Of a stretch of 13,931 nt of DNA, positions 1 through 7,437 are shown piece by piece. Origin of the DNA: Candidatus Omnitrophota bacterium (GTDB taxonomy: Bacteria; Omnitrophota; Omnitrophia; Omnitrophales; Aquincolibacteriaceae); the NCBI GenBank assembly GCA_023247135.1, contig JAHFHB010000020.1, forward strand, positions 1 through 13,931, written 5' to 3'. The translations under genes were made by a program, and so were the position numbers. Position 1 is the first letter of the stretch. Each line of letters begins with the position of its first letter. Below the pieces are notes generated by a model that was not told the origin of the DNA, ran no database searches, and worked only from the letters and a program-made list of their open reading frames with translations.

Positions 1-1104
1 GTTCATCAACAGAATCGTCGGCACACCCTGAATGTTGAACTGCTCGACAAGCGCCTGGGCCGCATCGGAGTCCGGGCGGGTCATGTCCGCACGCAAACGC
101 ACAAATTTCTCCAATTCTTTCTGCACTTCCTTGTTGGAAAACGTAAAGCGTTCCAATTCGTGGCACGGGATGCACCAGTCCGCATAGAAATCAAAAATAA
201 CCGGCTGACCGGAGGCCCTGGCTGAGGCCAACTTTTCAGGCGTGTATGCGGCCCAAGCCAGCCCGGCTTTGTGCGGCGCAGGCCAAAGGGCACCGGCGGC
301 CACAATCGAGATCACCGCAAAGGCGCGTTTAAACCAGAGGAAAACAAGCAGTTTATCGCCGGATTTTTCAAACAATCCGAGATAAACCGCCCCGGCCGTA
401 ATCATCCCTGGGATGAGATACGGCAGAACTGCCGGTTTAAACGCCAGCGCAGCGTAAAAACCGGCCAGGCCCAAAAGCAGAACGCCGAAAAGCCGCTCCA
501 TCCATTGCAGCCAGGCGCCGGAGCGCGGCAGTTTTTTGAGAAGACCGGTGAAAGTTCCGATCACCAGGTAAGGAAAACCCAGCCCCAGCGCCATGACGAA
601 AAAAACCAGCGCCGCGTAAAAAGGATCTCCCTTGGCGCCCACCACCGTAAGCAGCGCCAGCACCGGCGGGCCGATGCAGGGCGCGGCAAAAATTCCGGCG
701 ACGACCCCGTAAAAGAAAAGAGCCAATAACCCGATGTGTTTTTTACGCTGGCCGATTTTATTCAGAAGCCAGGACGGCGCCTGCAGGCTGTAAATGCCAA
801 AGGTTCCGAGCGAAAGAAAAATAAAAAAAACGGCAAGCGCCACAAGCACCCATTTGCTTTGGAGCAACGCTCCGAAAAAACCGCCGGTCAATGCCGCGCT
901 GGCGCCCAGCGCGGTGTACATGGCCGCCATGCCCAGCACGTAAACCAGCGCTTTCACAAAAGCATGGCCATGCCGCAGCTCATTCTGCTTGCCGAAAAGC
1001 GAAAAAGTGACTGACAGCATGGGGTAAACGCAGGGGGTCAGGTTTAACCCCAACCCCACGGCGAAAATACCCAGAAGCGCTAACGGTCCTTCAATCGGAA
1101 ACAT
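1..1104 (-). CDS. dsbD: DsbD-type thiol:disulfide interchange protein, C-terminus cut by window edge
   Basis: This is a membrane electron carrier that moves reducing power from cytoplasmic thioredoxin to extracytoplasmic thiols. 368 codons are visible and the frame runs off the left edge. Residues 1-270 form a CcdA/DsbD-beta-like bundle of hydrophobic helices with the two expected membrane cysteines, C25 (in NLTPCVYPM) and C143 (in FAAPCIGPP). A thioredoxin domain follows from about 285, with FYADWCIPC (C311, C314) and the cis-proline motif GVPT (361-363). The N-terminal periplasmic alpha domain of E. coli DsbD is absent, so this is the short CcdA-plus-thioredoxin form. The ATG at 1104-1102 has GGAGGAG nine bases upstream, inside the last codons of yyaL. 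It follows yyaL in the same frame after two codons, so co-transcription and translational coupling are likely. The missing end is probably only the last few dozen residues of the thioredoxin fold. Family assignment is firm. Confidence 0.93.
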   Translation of the reverse strand, partial: MFPIEGPLALLGIFAVGLGLNLTPCVYPMLSVTFSLFGKQNELRHGHAFVKALVYVLGMAAMYTALGASAALTGGFFGALLQSKWVLVALAVFFIFLSLGTFGIYSLQAPSWLLNKIGQRKKHIGLLALFFYGVVAGIFAAPCIGPPVLALLTVVGAKGDPFYAALVFFVMALGLGFPYLVIGTFTGLLKKLPRSGAWLQWMERLFGVLLLGLAGFYAALAFKPAVLPYLIPGMITAGAVYLGLFEKSGDKLLVFLWFKRAFAVISIVAAGALWPAPHKAGLAWAAYTPEKLASARASGQPVIFDFYADWCIPCHELERFTFSNKEVQKELEKFVRLRADMTRPDSDAAQALVEQFNIQGVPTILLMN

Positions 1105-1110
1105 CGAAAC

Positions 1111-3279
1111 TTACTCCTCCAGCATTTTTTCAAAACGCTCAGGATCCGTGACGGGCAGGTCGCACGCCTGATTGCGGCAAAGGTAGACAGCGGGCCCGCT
1201 TGTTTTGCCTTTGGCGGCGGCAAACGGCGCAATTGTTTTGAGCACCTCCTGCGAAGCAGGATCATTCAAAACGACGACACGGTTTGGGACAAAATGCCGG
1301 CGCAGGCGATCAAGGAAAGGCTCGACTTCCTGGGCCGTTCCCGCCAGTACAATTTCGCGAGAGGGCCCAAGCTGATATTCCAGCGCGACCAATGCCTGGC
1401 TGAAGCCCGCCGGATATTGCGCCATCTTTTCAGAAAAAAACTGAAAAATCCCTTCCGCTCTTTTTTCAAAAGACCGGTCGCCCAAAAGCCGCGAAAGACG
1501 GATCAGGTTAAGCAGCATGATCGAATTGCCGGAGGGCACAGCCCCGTCATAGAGTTCCTGAGTTTCATAAAGCATGCGCTCCCCGCCCTCCGCGGTAAAG
1601 CGCAAAGCCCCGTCCGGGCCGCTGAATAAGGCCAGCGTTGTTTCGGTGAGCGCCTTGGCTTCGCTGAGATAGCGAACTTCAAATCCGGCCTGATAAAGAT
1701 CGATCAATCCATGAATCAAAAAAGCGTAGTCATCGAGAAACCCGGGGATGGCGCCTTCTCCGTCGCGCCAGCGGTGCCGCAGCCGGCCGTCCGCAGTGCG
1801 CATGTTTTTTAAAATGAAATCCGCGGCGCGCTTGGCCGCCTCATAAAGCTTGGGCGCATTCAGTGTGCGCGCTCCCTGCGCGACGCTTGAAATCATCAAG
1901 CCGTTCCAATCCGTCAGAATTTTGTCGTCCAGATGCGGCCGGGGGCGGCGATTCCGCGCTTGCAAAAGTTCTGCGCGGCATTCGCTCAATATTTTTTCGA
2001 GAGCTTCGGGCGTCTGCCCGTACACGCGAGCTAATTCTTCCGCCGTTTTGGCCCGATACAGAATATTTTTCCCGGTAAATTCGCCGTGAGGGTCCTGTTC
2101 GGCGTTGCCCTCGAGCTGAACGCCGTAGGCTTCGCTGAAAAGCCGCGCACGCTCCGGCCCCAGCACCTGCTCAATTTCAGCCGCGCTCCAGATATAAAAA
2201 GCACCTTCCTGTTTTTCATTGGGAAGAGCAGCGGCCGCCGCGCTGCCCCCGCCGGAGGCGGGGACTGCGTTGTCCGCCCTTCTGATGGAAGGGACGGCAA
2301 CACTGTCAGCATCCTCGGCCGAGTAAAAAGCGCCTTCCGGGTGCCGCAACCCACCGAGCACATAGTCAAAAATAGAACGCGCCGTCTCCGCGTATTCTTT
2401 TTTTTCGGTAGCTTGAAAAGCTTCCAGATAAGTCTGAGCGATCAACGCCTGATCGTAGAGCATTTTTTCAAAATGAGGCACATGCCAGCGCGCATCGGTG
2501 GCGTAGCGGTGGAACCCACCGCCCAGATGATCGTAAATGCCGCCACGGGCCATGGCCTCCAGCGTTTTTTCAACCATCGCAAGTGCCTGTGGGTTTTCCC
2601 CACGTTTCCAGTTGCGCAGTAAAAAAGAAAGGTCGTGACTGCGCGGAAATTTCGGAGCCGGGCCAAAGCCGCCTTGCGCAGAATCAAACCGGCTGGCAAG
2701 CAAATCCTGAGCGTGACGCAATGTTTCAAGGCTAAGCTCTGCGCTTTTCAGCGGTTTGGCGACAGCCCGTTCGGTTAGCTGGCGGGTGATTTCTCCGGCC
2801 ACTTTTTCAATGTTCCCCCGATCTTGAACCCATTTGCTGCGCAGGGCTTCGAGCACCGTGGTAAAGCCGGGCCGCCCCCAGCGGTCTTCGGGCGGGAAAT
2901 AAGTTCCGCCGTAAAACGGCTTGAGATCGTGCGTGAGAAAAACGCTCATGGGCCAGCCGCCGCTGCCGGTCATGGCCTGCACAAGCTGCATGTAAACCTG
3001 GTCGACGTCGGGCCGCTCTTCGCGGTCCACCTTGATTGAAATGAAATAATTATTCAGCAGTTTCGCGATTTCCGGATCGACAAACGACTCTTCTTCCATG
3101 ACATGGCACCAGTGGCAGGTGGAATAACCCACGGAGAGAAAAATCGGTTTGTCTTCGGCGCGCGCTTTTTGAAAAGCCTCTTCGCCCCAGGGGAACCAAT
3201 CCACCGGGTTGTGGGCGTGCTGCAAAAGGTAGGGGCTTTTTTCACGAATAAGCCGGTTTGTCATGCTTGTCATCGACAC
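1111..3279 (-). CDS. yyaL: YyaL/SPATA20 family protein: DsbH-like thioredoxin domain plus six-hairpin-glycosidase-like region
   Basis: 722 residues from GTG, close to the usual family length. The N-terminus carries the family signature NRLIREKSPYLLQHAHNPVDW (8-28) and a thioredoxin-like site GYSTCHWCHV with a CxxC pair (C55, C58). GGWPMSVFL (108-115) and GGTYFPP (124-130) follow. From about 185 onward the protein resembles the alpha/alpha-barrel part of the family (FGPAPKFPR, GGIYDHLGGGFHRYATD, WHVPHFEKMLYDQA). The biochemical role of this family is not settled; a thiol-redox or sugar-related role is usually suggested. The GTG at 3279 is only two bases after the nuoH stop; ATGs at 3273 and 3264 are alternatives, the last giving the typical MTNRLI start, and none has a clear SD. 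Residues 327-356, between SAEDADS and EGAFYIW, are an atypical Ala/Gly/Ser-rich insert encoded by inverted repeats. Position after nuoH and before dsbD supports a redox-linked role by inference. Confidence 0.93.
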   Translation of the reverse strand: MSMTSMTNRLIREKSPYLLQHAHNPVDWFPWGEEAFQKARAEDKPIFLSVGYSTCHWCHVMEEESFVDPEIAKLLNNYFISIKVDREERPDVDQVYMQLVQAMTGSGGWPMSVFLTHDLKPFYGGTYFPPEDRWGRPGFTTVLEALRSKWVQDRGNIEKVAGEITRQLTERAVAKPLKSAELSLETLRHAQDLLASRFDSAQGGFGPAPKFPRSHDLSFLLRNWKRGENPQALAMVEKTLEAMARGGIYDHLGGGFHRYATDARWHVPHFEKMLYDQALIAQTYLEAFQATEKKEYAETARSIFDYVLGGLRHPEGAFYSAEDADSVAVPSIRRADNAVPASGGGSAAAAALPNEKQEGAFYIWSAAEIEQVLGPERARLFSEAYGVQLEGNAEQDPHGEFTGKNILYRAKTAEELARVYGQTPEALEKILSECRAELLQARNRRPRPHLDDKILTDWNGLMISSVAQGARTLNAPKLYEAAKRAADFILKNMRTADGRLRHRWRDGEGAIPGFLDDYAFLIHGLIDLYQAGFEVRYLSEAKALTETTLALFSGPDGALRFTAEGGERMLYETQELYDGAVPSGNSIMLLNLIRLSRLLGDRSFEKRAEGIFQFFSEKMAQYPAGFSQALVALEYQLGPSREIVLAGTAQEVEPFLDRLRRHFVPNRVVVLNDPASQEVLKTIAPFAAAKGKTSGPAVYLCRNQACDLPVTDPERFEKMLEE
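1114..1120 (-). promoter_or_regulatory. Shine-Dalgarno site of dsbD inside the end of yyaL
   Basis: On the minus strand GGAGGAG lies nine bases before the dsbD ATG and encodes the final Glu-Glu region of YyaL just before its TAA. It is the strongest ribosome-binding site in the window. It fixes the dsbD start and implies that ribosomes finishing yyaL pass over it. Confidence 0.85.
2212..2301 (-). repeat. Inverted-repeat insert translated within yyaL
   Basis: This stretch encodes YyaL residues 327-356, which break a conserved junction (SAEDADS...EGAFYIW normally almost contiguous in the family). On the plus strand it holds a hairpin CCCCGCC-GGA-GGCGGGG (2247-2263) and beside it an imperfect inverted repeat with CCCTT (2277-2281) and AAGGG (2289-2293), whose outer arms extend to TTGTCCG and ACGGCAA. 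The reading frame is kept. The GC hairpin resembles CCCGCC-GCA-GGCGGG upstream of nuoA. It looks like a small palindromic element accepted into a surface loop, as known for palindromic elements inside Rickettsia genes. No transposase is nearby. Confidence 0.6.
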
Positions 3280-3281
3280 GG

Positions 3282-4394
3282 TTAGCGCGCAAAAAAGAGC
3301 AGTGCCAGGGCCGTTACCACGATATTGGCCAAAGCCACCGGGAAGATGCCCTTCCAGCCGAGTTCCATCAGCTGATCGTAGCGAAAACGCGGCAGCGTCC
3401 AGCGCACGGTCATGAAAAGCCAGCAGAGAAAGATAACTTTAAAAGTGAAAGAGAAAATTTGAAGCGCGCACACCGCCAGATGCGGCACGGCAAGGCTTGC
3501 GCCCCAGGGAAACACAAAACCCGCGGCCTGCAAATACGGCACCTGCCAGCCGCCGAGAAACAAGGTCGAGGCCAGTGCCGCAATCATGATCGTTTCAAGA
3601 AAATCCGCGAAATAAAACATGCCGAATTTCATGCCGCTGTATTCGGTAAAATAGCCGATGATTTCCGACTCCCCTTCAGGCATGTCGTAGGGAATGCGTT
3701 TAGTTTCGGCCACACCCGCAGCCAAAAATAAAAAGAAACCAACAGGCTGAACCACGATGCCCCACATGGGAATCCAGCCGAAGAGCAAGTGCCCCTGCCC
3801 GCGCACGATCTGCTGCAGGTCCATGCTTTGGTAAATCATGACAATGCCGATGATTGTCGCGCCGAGCGTGATTTCATAAGCCAGCATCTGACTGGAAGCC
3901 CGCATGCCGCCGAGAAATGCGTAGTTATTGTTGGAGGCGAAGCCCGCCAGGATCACGCCGTAAACGCCCATGGAAGCCACGGCGAAAATATACAGCAGGC
4001 CTACGGAGATAGGTGCCACCTGCAGAGTGATGGTTTGTCCGTGCAGAATCAGGACATCGCCGAACGGAATGGCCGCAAACCCGACCAGCCCGAAAAAAAG
4101 CGCCAGGAACGGGGCCAGCGCGTGCAGGAATTTATCGCCCAGCGGCGGAACGAAGTCTTCCTTGGTAAACATCTTGATCGCGTCTGCAATGGGATGGAAC
4201 AGGCCAAGTTCATTGATGGGCTTCAGCAGCCAGTTGATCGGGGCCGCCCATTTCCAGGGCAGAGTCACATACGCGCGGTTGGCACCGATGCGATCCTGCA
4301 TGACAGCGCTCTGCTTGCGCTCAATCCAGGTATGGATCGCCGCAAAATTGATCACGCTGAATAAAACAATGCCCGCAAGAATAATTGTAATCAT
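3282..4394 (-). CDS. nuoH: NADH-quinone oxidoreductase subunit H
   Basis: NuoH is the membrane subunit of complex I that joins the peripheral arm to the membrane arm and lines the quinone entry channel. At 370 residues it is slightly longer than the common 320-350. Family signatures are clear: IERK and QDRIGANR (24-40, usual form QDRIGPNR), the cytoplasmic-loop segment LKPINELG, IPFGD (109-113), MRASSQMLAYEI (164-175), and the hallmark loop RIPYDMPEGESEIIGYFTEY (233-252) followed by SGMKF. About eight hydrophobic segments can be seen. The ATG is six bases after the nuoG stop, with no SD in that gap, so translation is probably coupled to nuoG. Downstream only two bases separate it from yyaL. 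nuoI, which usually follows nuoH, is absent at this position. Confidence 0.97.
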   Translation of the reverse strand: MITIILAGIVLFSVINFAAIHTWIERKQSAVMQDRIGANRAYVTLPWKWAAPINWLLKPINELGLFHPIADAIKMFTKEDFVPPLGDKFLHALAPFLALFFGLVGFAAIPFGDVLILHGQTITLQVAPISVGLLYIFAVASMGVYGVILAGFASNNNYAFLGGMRASSQMLAYEITLGATIIGIVMIYQSMDLQQIVRGQGHLLFGWIPMWGIVVQPVGFFLFLAAGVAETKRIPYDMPEGESEIIGYFTEYSGMKFGMFYFADFLETIMIAALASTLFLGGWQVPYLQAAGFVFPWGASLAVPHLAVCALQIFSFTFKVIFLCWLFMTVRWTLPRFRYDQLMELGWKGIFPVALANIVVTALALLFFAR

Positions 4395-4400
4395 AGGGGA

Positions 4401-6029
4401 TTAAAGAAGATTGTCCTGTTGCTCAAGCGCAGGGATGGTCGGCATGGCCATGCTGCGGATATCACTGCCGCCCTGCGTCATTTTTTCGTAATCCATCCCG
4501 TGAAAGAAAGATTCAGCCAGCGCCAGCTCGTGAAAAATCTCTCCGGCCGCCGCGTAAGACAGCCCATGGCCCAGCTCGCGCGCCAACGCTTCGATGATTT
4601 CCCATTCACTGCGAGCCTGGCCCAGCGGTTCCAGCACTTTGTTGAATTTTTGAACGCGGCCTTCGAAATTGGTGAACGTGCCTTCTTTTTCCGCATACGT
4701 CGCCGAAGGCAGCACATAAGTTGCAGATTCCGACATCAGATTGTGATTGGAACCGATGAACACGCTCCAGGCCAGGCGGTTTAACTCCGCCTTGATCCCG
4801 AGCTTCTCAAACCGCGCATAAACATCCTGGCCAAACACCACCAGTCCCTTGATCTCGCCCCTGTTGATCTGCTCCGCCAGATTCTGCAGAGCCTCCGGCG
4901 AGGTCTTAAACCCAAGCTCTGCCGCCCCGCGCGTATTGGGGTTCTTGTCAGCGCGAATCAAAATGTCGTCCTGAAAACCGTCCGCGTTCGGCGAGAGCAA
5001 AAACAGGTCCTGGCTGCCCAGTTTTTCAGCAAACACCTTGCGTATTAAAAAAATTTCTTCGTTGGAAAGCTGCGGTGAAATCAGTACGGCCGTTCTGCCC
5101 TCAGAAATCCGTCGCGCGACTTCAGGAATCAGGGCTTCCCAGGTTTTCTCCTGAAACTTTTTGCCCTCACGCGAAACCGGCTGGAGAATGCGGTTTTGGT
5201 CGTGAAATTTATAGCCGTAACGGCCCTCGTCGCACATCCACCACTTATTCACATTTTCATTAAAACGGGGTTTGAGGCGCATGACGCGTTCGCCGCCTGT
5301 GTGGTGCGGCCGATCCAGGTTGTAATGCACCTGAATATTGCAGCCGCGCGAGCAACCATTGCAAAGCGAGTCTTCTTCTTTCAGGTACCAGACACGCATT
5401 TTGAAGCGAAAATCACGGTCCGTGAGCGCGCCCACCGGGCAGATATCCACCACATTGCCGGAATAAGGGTTATTCAATTCCTTGCCGGGAAATACCGCGA
5501 TCTCGCCGTGATCCCCGCGGTTGATGATGCCGAGTTCAGAGGTCTTGGAAACTTCATCGCAAAAACGGATACAGCGCGAGCACAAAATACAGCGTTCGGC
5601 ATCGAGCATCACGGTCGGGCCGATCGGCACCGCCTTAGGCTTTTTAATTTTATCTTCACCCACACGGCTGTCATAAAGGCCGTGTTTCATATAGTAATCC
5701 TGCAGCCAGCATTCCCCGGCCTGATCGCAGACCGGACAGTCGAGCGGATGGTTGACGAGCAAAAATTCCAGAATATGCTGGCGTGTTTTTAAAACGCGCT
5801 CGGTATTCGTTCGCACCACCATGCCGTCGGTGGCCTGCAAATGACAGGCGATCTGGAGCTTGGGCATTTTCTCGACTTCAACCAGGCACATGCGGCAATT
5901 GCCGGCAATGGAAAGGCCCGGGTGATAGCAATAATACGGCGCATCGACCGAAACCCGTTTAGCGGCTTCGATCACGCGCGTTCCCGGCGCGACTTCGATC
6001 TCTTTTCCATCGATCGTTACTTTAGGCAT
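4401..6029 (-). CDS. nuoG: NADH-quinone oxidoreductase subunit G, short form
   Basis: NuoG carries the iron-sulfur chain that passes electrons from NuoF toward the quinone. Visible ligands: a [2Fe-2S] set C34, C45, C48, C62 (N1b); the His/Cys [4Fe-4S] set H94, C98, C101, C107 (N5); C147, C150, C153 and C197 (N4); and an extra set C223, C226, C230, C266 (N7), which many bacteria have and mitochondria lack. The molybdopterin-oxidoreductase-like domain follows but is short: 542 residues in total, against about 780-910 in Thermus and E. coli. SATYVLPSATYAEKEGTFTNFEGRVQ (about 425-450) is the usual conserved block of that domain. The ATG has AAAAAGG four bases upstream, which sets the start. A repeat-filled 46-base gap separates it from nuoF and a 6-base gap from nuoH. 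It is intact; the short length looks like a lineage form rather than a truncation. Confidence 0.96.
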   Translation of the reverse strand: MPKVTIDGKEIEVAPGTRVIEAAKRVSVDAPYYCYHPGLSIAGNCRMCLVEVEKMPKLQIACHLQATDGMVVRTNTERVLKTRQHILEFLLVNHPLDCPVCDQAGECWLQDYYMKHGLYDSRVGEDKIKKPKAVPIGPTVMLDAERCILCSRCIRFCDEVSKTSELGIINRGDHGEIAVFPGKELNNPYSGNVVDICPVGALTDRDFRFKMRVWYLKEEDSLCNGCSRGCNIQVHYNLDRPHHTGGERVMRLKPRFNENVNKWWMCDEGRYGYKFHDQNRILQPVSREGKKFQEKTWEALIPEVARRISEGRTAVLISPQLSNEEIFLIRKVFAEKLGSQDLFLLSPNADGFQDDILIRADKNPNTRGAAELGFKTSPEALQNLAEQINRGEIKGLVVFGQDVYARFEKLGIKAELNRLAWSVFIGSNHNLMSESATYVLPSATYAEKEGTFTNFEGRVQKFNKVLEPLGQARSEWEIIEALARELGHGLSYAAAGEIFHELALAESFFHGMDYEKMTQGGSDIRSMAMPTIPALEQQDNLL

Positions 6030-6043
6030 AAAACCTTTTTAAT

Positions 6044-6108
6044 GTCACCAGCCACAGGGCACAAGACACAAACGCTTAGCTGCCCACATGTGACATGTGA
6101 CTTGTGTC
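6044..6108. repeat. Inverted arrays of a GNCACAN heptamer at the nuoF/nuoG junction
   Basis: On the plus strand four heptamers run head to tail at 6044-6071: GTCACCA, GCCACAG, GGCACAA, GACACAA. After a 16-base centre, three more run on the opposite strand at 6108-6088: GACACAA, GTCACAT, GTCACAT. All fit G-N-C-A-C-A-N. The two arrays face each other and could fold into a long imperfect hairpin. The right-hand array is translated as part of the NuoF C-terminal tail and the nuoF TAA lies in the centre. I do not recognise this repeat family. Confidence 0.7.
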
Positions 6109-7401
6109 ATGCAACGTTTGAGTTTCAAGAGCGGTGCCGTCCACCATGGACTTGCCGTGCTTGACGTAATACTCGAATTCTTCGCGAAATTTCTCGATGT
6201 AGCTTCGAAGCGGCATCGCGGCGCCATCGGCCAAGGCGCAAATCGTGGTGCCGCCCATGAACGAACAAATATCGAGCAGGTTATTCACATCACCCGTACG
6301 GCCGCGGCCTTCGGCCACGCGCCGCAGAATTTTAGAGACCCAGCCCGTGCCCTCGCGGCAGGGCGAGCACTGGCCGCAGGATTCATGCCCGTAAAAGCGC
6401 ATGGTCACATAAAGGGCTTTGACGATGCAGGTGGTTTCATCCATCACAATCACGCCGGCAGAACCGGCCATGGTATTTTTAGCGCGCAGCTGATCAAAAT
6501 CCATACCGACATCGATTTCGTCGGCGCGAAAAATCGCCGCGGATAATCCGCCGGGCACGACCGCTTTCAGTTTACGGTCGCCGCGAATTCCGCCCGCGTG
6601 CGTGTAAATAATTTCACGCAGGGAAACTCCGAGCGGCAATTCATACACGCCGGGTTTCTGCACGTGGCCGCTGACGCTGAAAAGCCGCAGGCCGCCGTTT
6701 TTCTCGGAACCCAGTTTTGCAAACCACTCCGCGCCGCGGTTGAGGATGTAAGGAAGATAGGAAAGCGTCTCAACATTGTTGATGACTGTCGGACAGCCAA
6801 AGAGCCCCACCACCGCCGGAAAGGGCGGCTTCAAACGGGGAAATCCCTTTTTACCTTCGAGGGATTCGAGCAGGCCCGTTTCTTCGCCGCAGATGTACGC
6901 GCCCGCGCCCCGGTGCACCACCACATCCAGGGCAAACTCGCGGCCGAAGATTTGCTTACCGAGATAGCCCTTGTCATAGGCTTCTTTGACCGCTTTTTGC
7001 AGCATGTCGTAAGGGTGTGTGTATTCACCGCGGATGTAAATGTAAGCCTTGTGCACGTTGTTGGCATAGGCGGCGATGATGATGCCTTCGAGCAGCAGGT
7101 GCGGGACATGCCGCAGGATGTATTTGTCTTTGAACGTGCCCGGTTCGCCTTCGTCGGCATTGACGACCAGGTAGACGGGCTTGCCGGTGTTCTGCGGCAC
7201 CAGGCTCCACTTCATGCCGGCCGGAAAACCCGCGCCGCCCAGCCCGCGCAGGTTGGATTTTTTGACTTCCTCCACCAGCGCTTTCGGGTCGGGAAACTTG
7301 TCAAAAACAGCGCGCGCGGCCTGATAACCGCCGTCTTGCTCGAACTCGGCGAGCGAGAAGGTCTTGCCCGGCACAAAATATTTTGAAATCAGTTTTTCCA
7401 T
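6076..7401 (-). CDS. nuoF: NADH-quinone oxidoreductase subunit F
   Basis: NuoF is the NADH-oxidising subunit; it binds FMN, NADH and one [4Fe-4S] cluster. The FMN/NADH region is clear: the glycine-rich loop LRGLGGAGFPAGMKW (51-65), NADEGEPGTFKDK (81-93), and GAGAYICGEETGLLESLEGK (165-184). The N3 cluster ligands are C342, C345 and C348 in ESCGQCSPCREGTGW, plus C388. Length of 441 is normal (E. coli 445). I chose the ATG at 7401-7399; a TTG one codon earlier is unlikely. No SD precedes it, but the TGA of a seven-codon reading frame that starts inside the upstream palindrome overlaps the ATG as TGATG. The last 12 or so residues, rich in His and Ser (HDTSHMSHVGS), are encoded by a heptamer repeat and go beyond the usual family end. 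The gene sits between nuoE and nuoG as in other nuo operons. Confidence 0.97.
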   Translation of the reverse strand: MEKLISKYFVPGKTFSLAEFEQDGGYQAARAVFDKFPDPKALVEEVKKSNLRGLGGAGFPAGMKWSLVPQNTGKPVYLVVNADEGEPGTFKDKYILRHVPHLLLEGIIIAAYANNVHKAYIYIRGEYTHPYDMLQKAVKEAYDKGYLGKQIFGREFALDVVVHRGAGAYICGEETGLLESLEGKKGFPRLKPPFPAVVGLFGCPTVINNVETLSYLPYILNRGAEWFAKLGSEKNGGLRLFSVSGHVQKPGVYELPLGVSLREIIYTHAGGIRGDRKLKAVVPGGLSAAIFRADEIDVGMDFDQLRAKNTMAGSAGVIVMDETTCIVKALYVTMRFYGHESCGQCSPCREGTGWVSKILRRVAEGRGRTGDVNNLLDICSFMGGTTICALADGAAMPLRSYIEKFREEFEYYVKHGKSMVDGTALETQTLHDTSHMSHVGS

Positions 7402-7424
7402 CAATGCTCGTAGGGTACAGGCAT
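7401..7424 (-). promoter_or_regulatory. Possible seven-codon leader frame (MPVPYEH) coupled to nuoF
   Basis: The central ATG of the palindrome (7424-7422) has AGGG seven bases upstream, in the palindrome arm that also forms the nuoE stop codon. It opens a frame reading MPVPYEH that ends in TGA at 7403-7401, sharing the A with the nuoF ATG. The geometry is that of re-initiation coupling, and nuoF has no SD of its own. Translation of the peptide is inferred. Confidence 0.4.
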
Positions 7425-7437
7425 GCCTGTACCCTAC
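7406..7437 (+). repeat. 32-base near-palindrome, copy 1 (nuoE/nuoF junction)
   Basis: A perfect 28-base palindrome with half-site GTAGGGTACAGGCA (7410-7423) is preceded by GCTC, giving a 32-base unit that matches the copy at 9815-9846 at 29 of 32 positions in the opposite orientation. The arm difference T/A versus A/T is compensatory, so pairing is kept. On the minus strand the first arm contributes TAG of the nuoE stop and an AGGG before a central ATG. It fills nearly the entire gap between nuoE and nuoF. Confidence 0.9.

Noticed and set aside
271..1014. Two open plus-strand frames opposite dsbD
   Set aside because: They are rich in Arg, Gln and Lys with no recognisable domain and lie exactly antisense to the well-conserved DsbD membrane region.
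1117..2474. Repeated plus-strand string CATTTTTTCAAAA near 1122 and 2461
   Set aside because: Both encode the Phe-Glu-Lys-Met-Leu run in YyaL and reflect codon choice, not a repeat element.
6598..7386. A 262-codon open frame on the plus strand
   Set aside because: It is antisense to nuoF, whose protein shows all family motifs; the plus-strand product has no motif and is a shadow of the codon bias.
7402..7404. TTG as the nuoF start
   Set aside because: An ATG follows at once, and the TGATG overlap with the upstream small frame points to that ATG.
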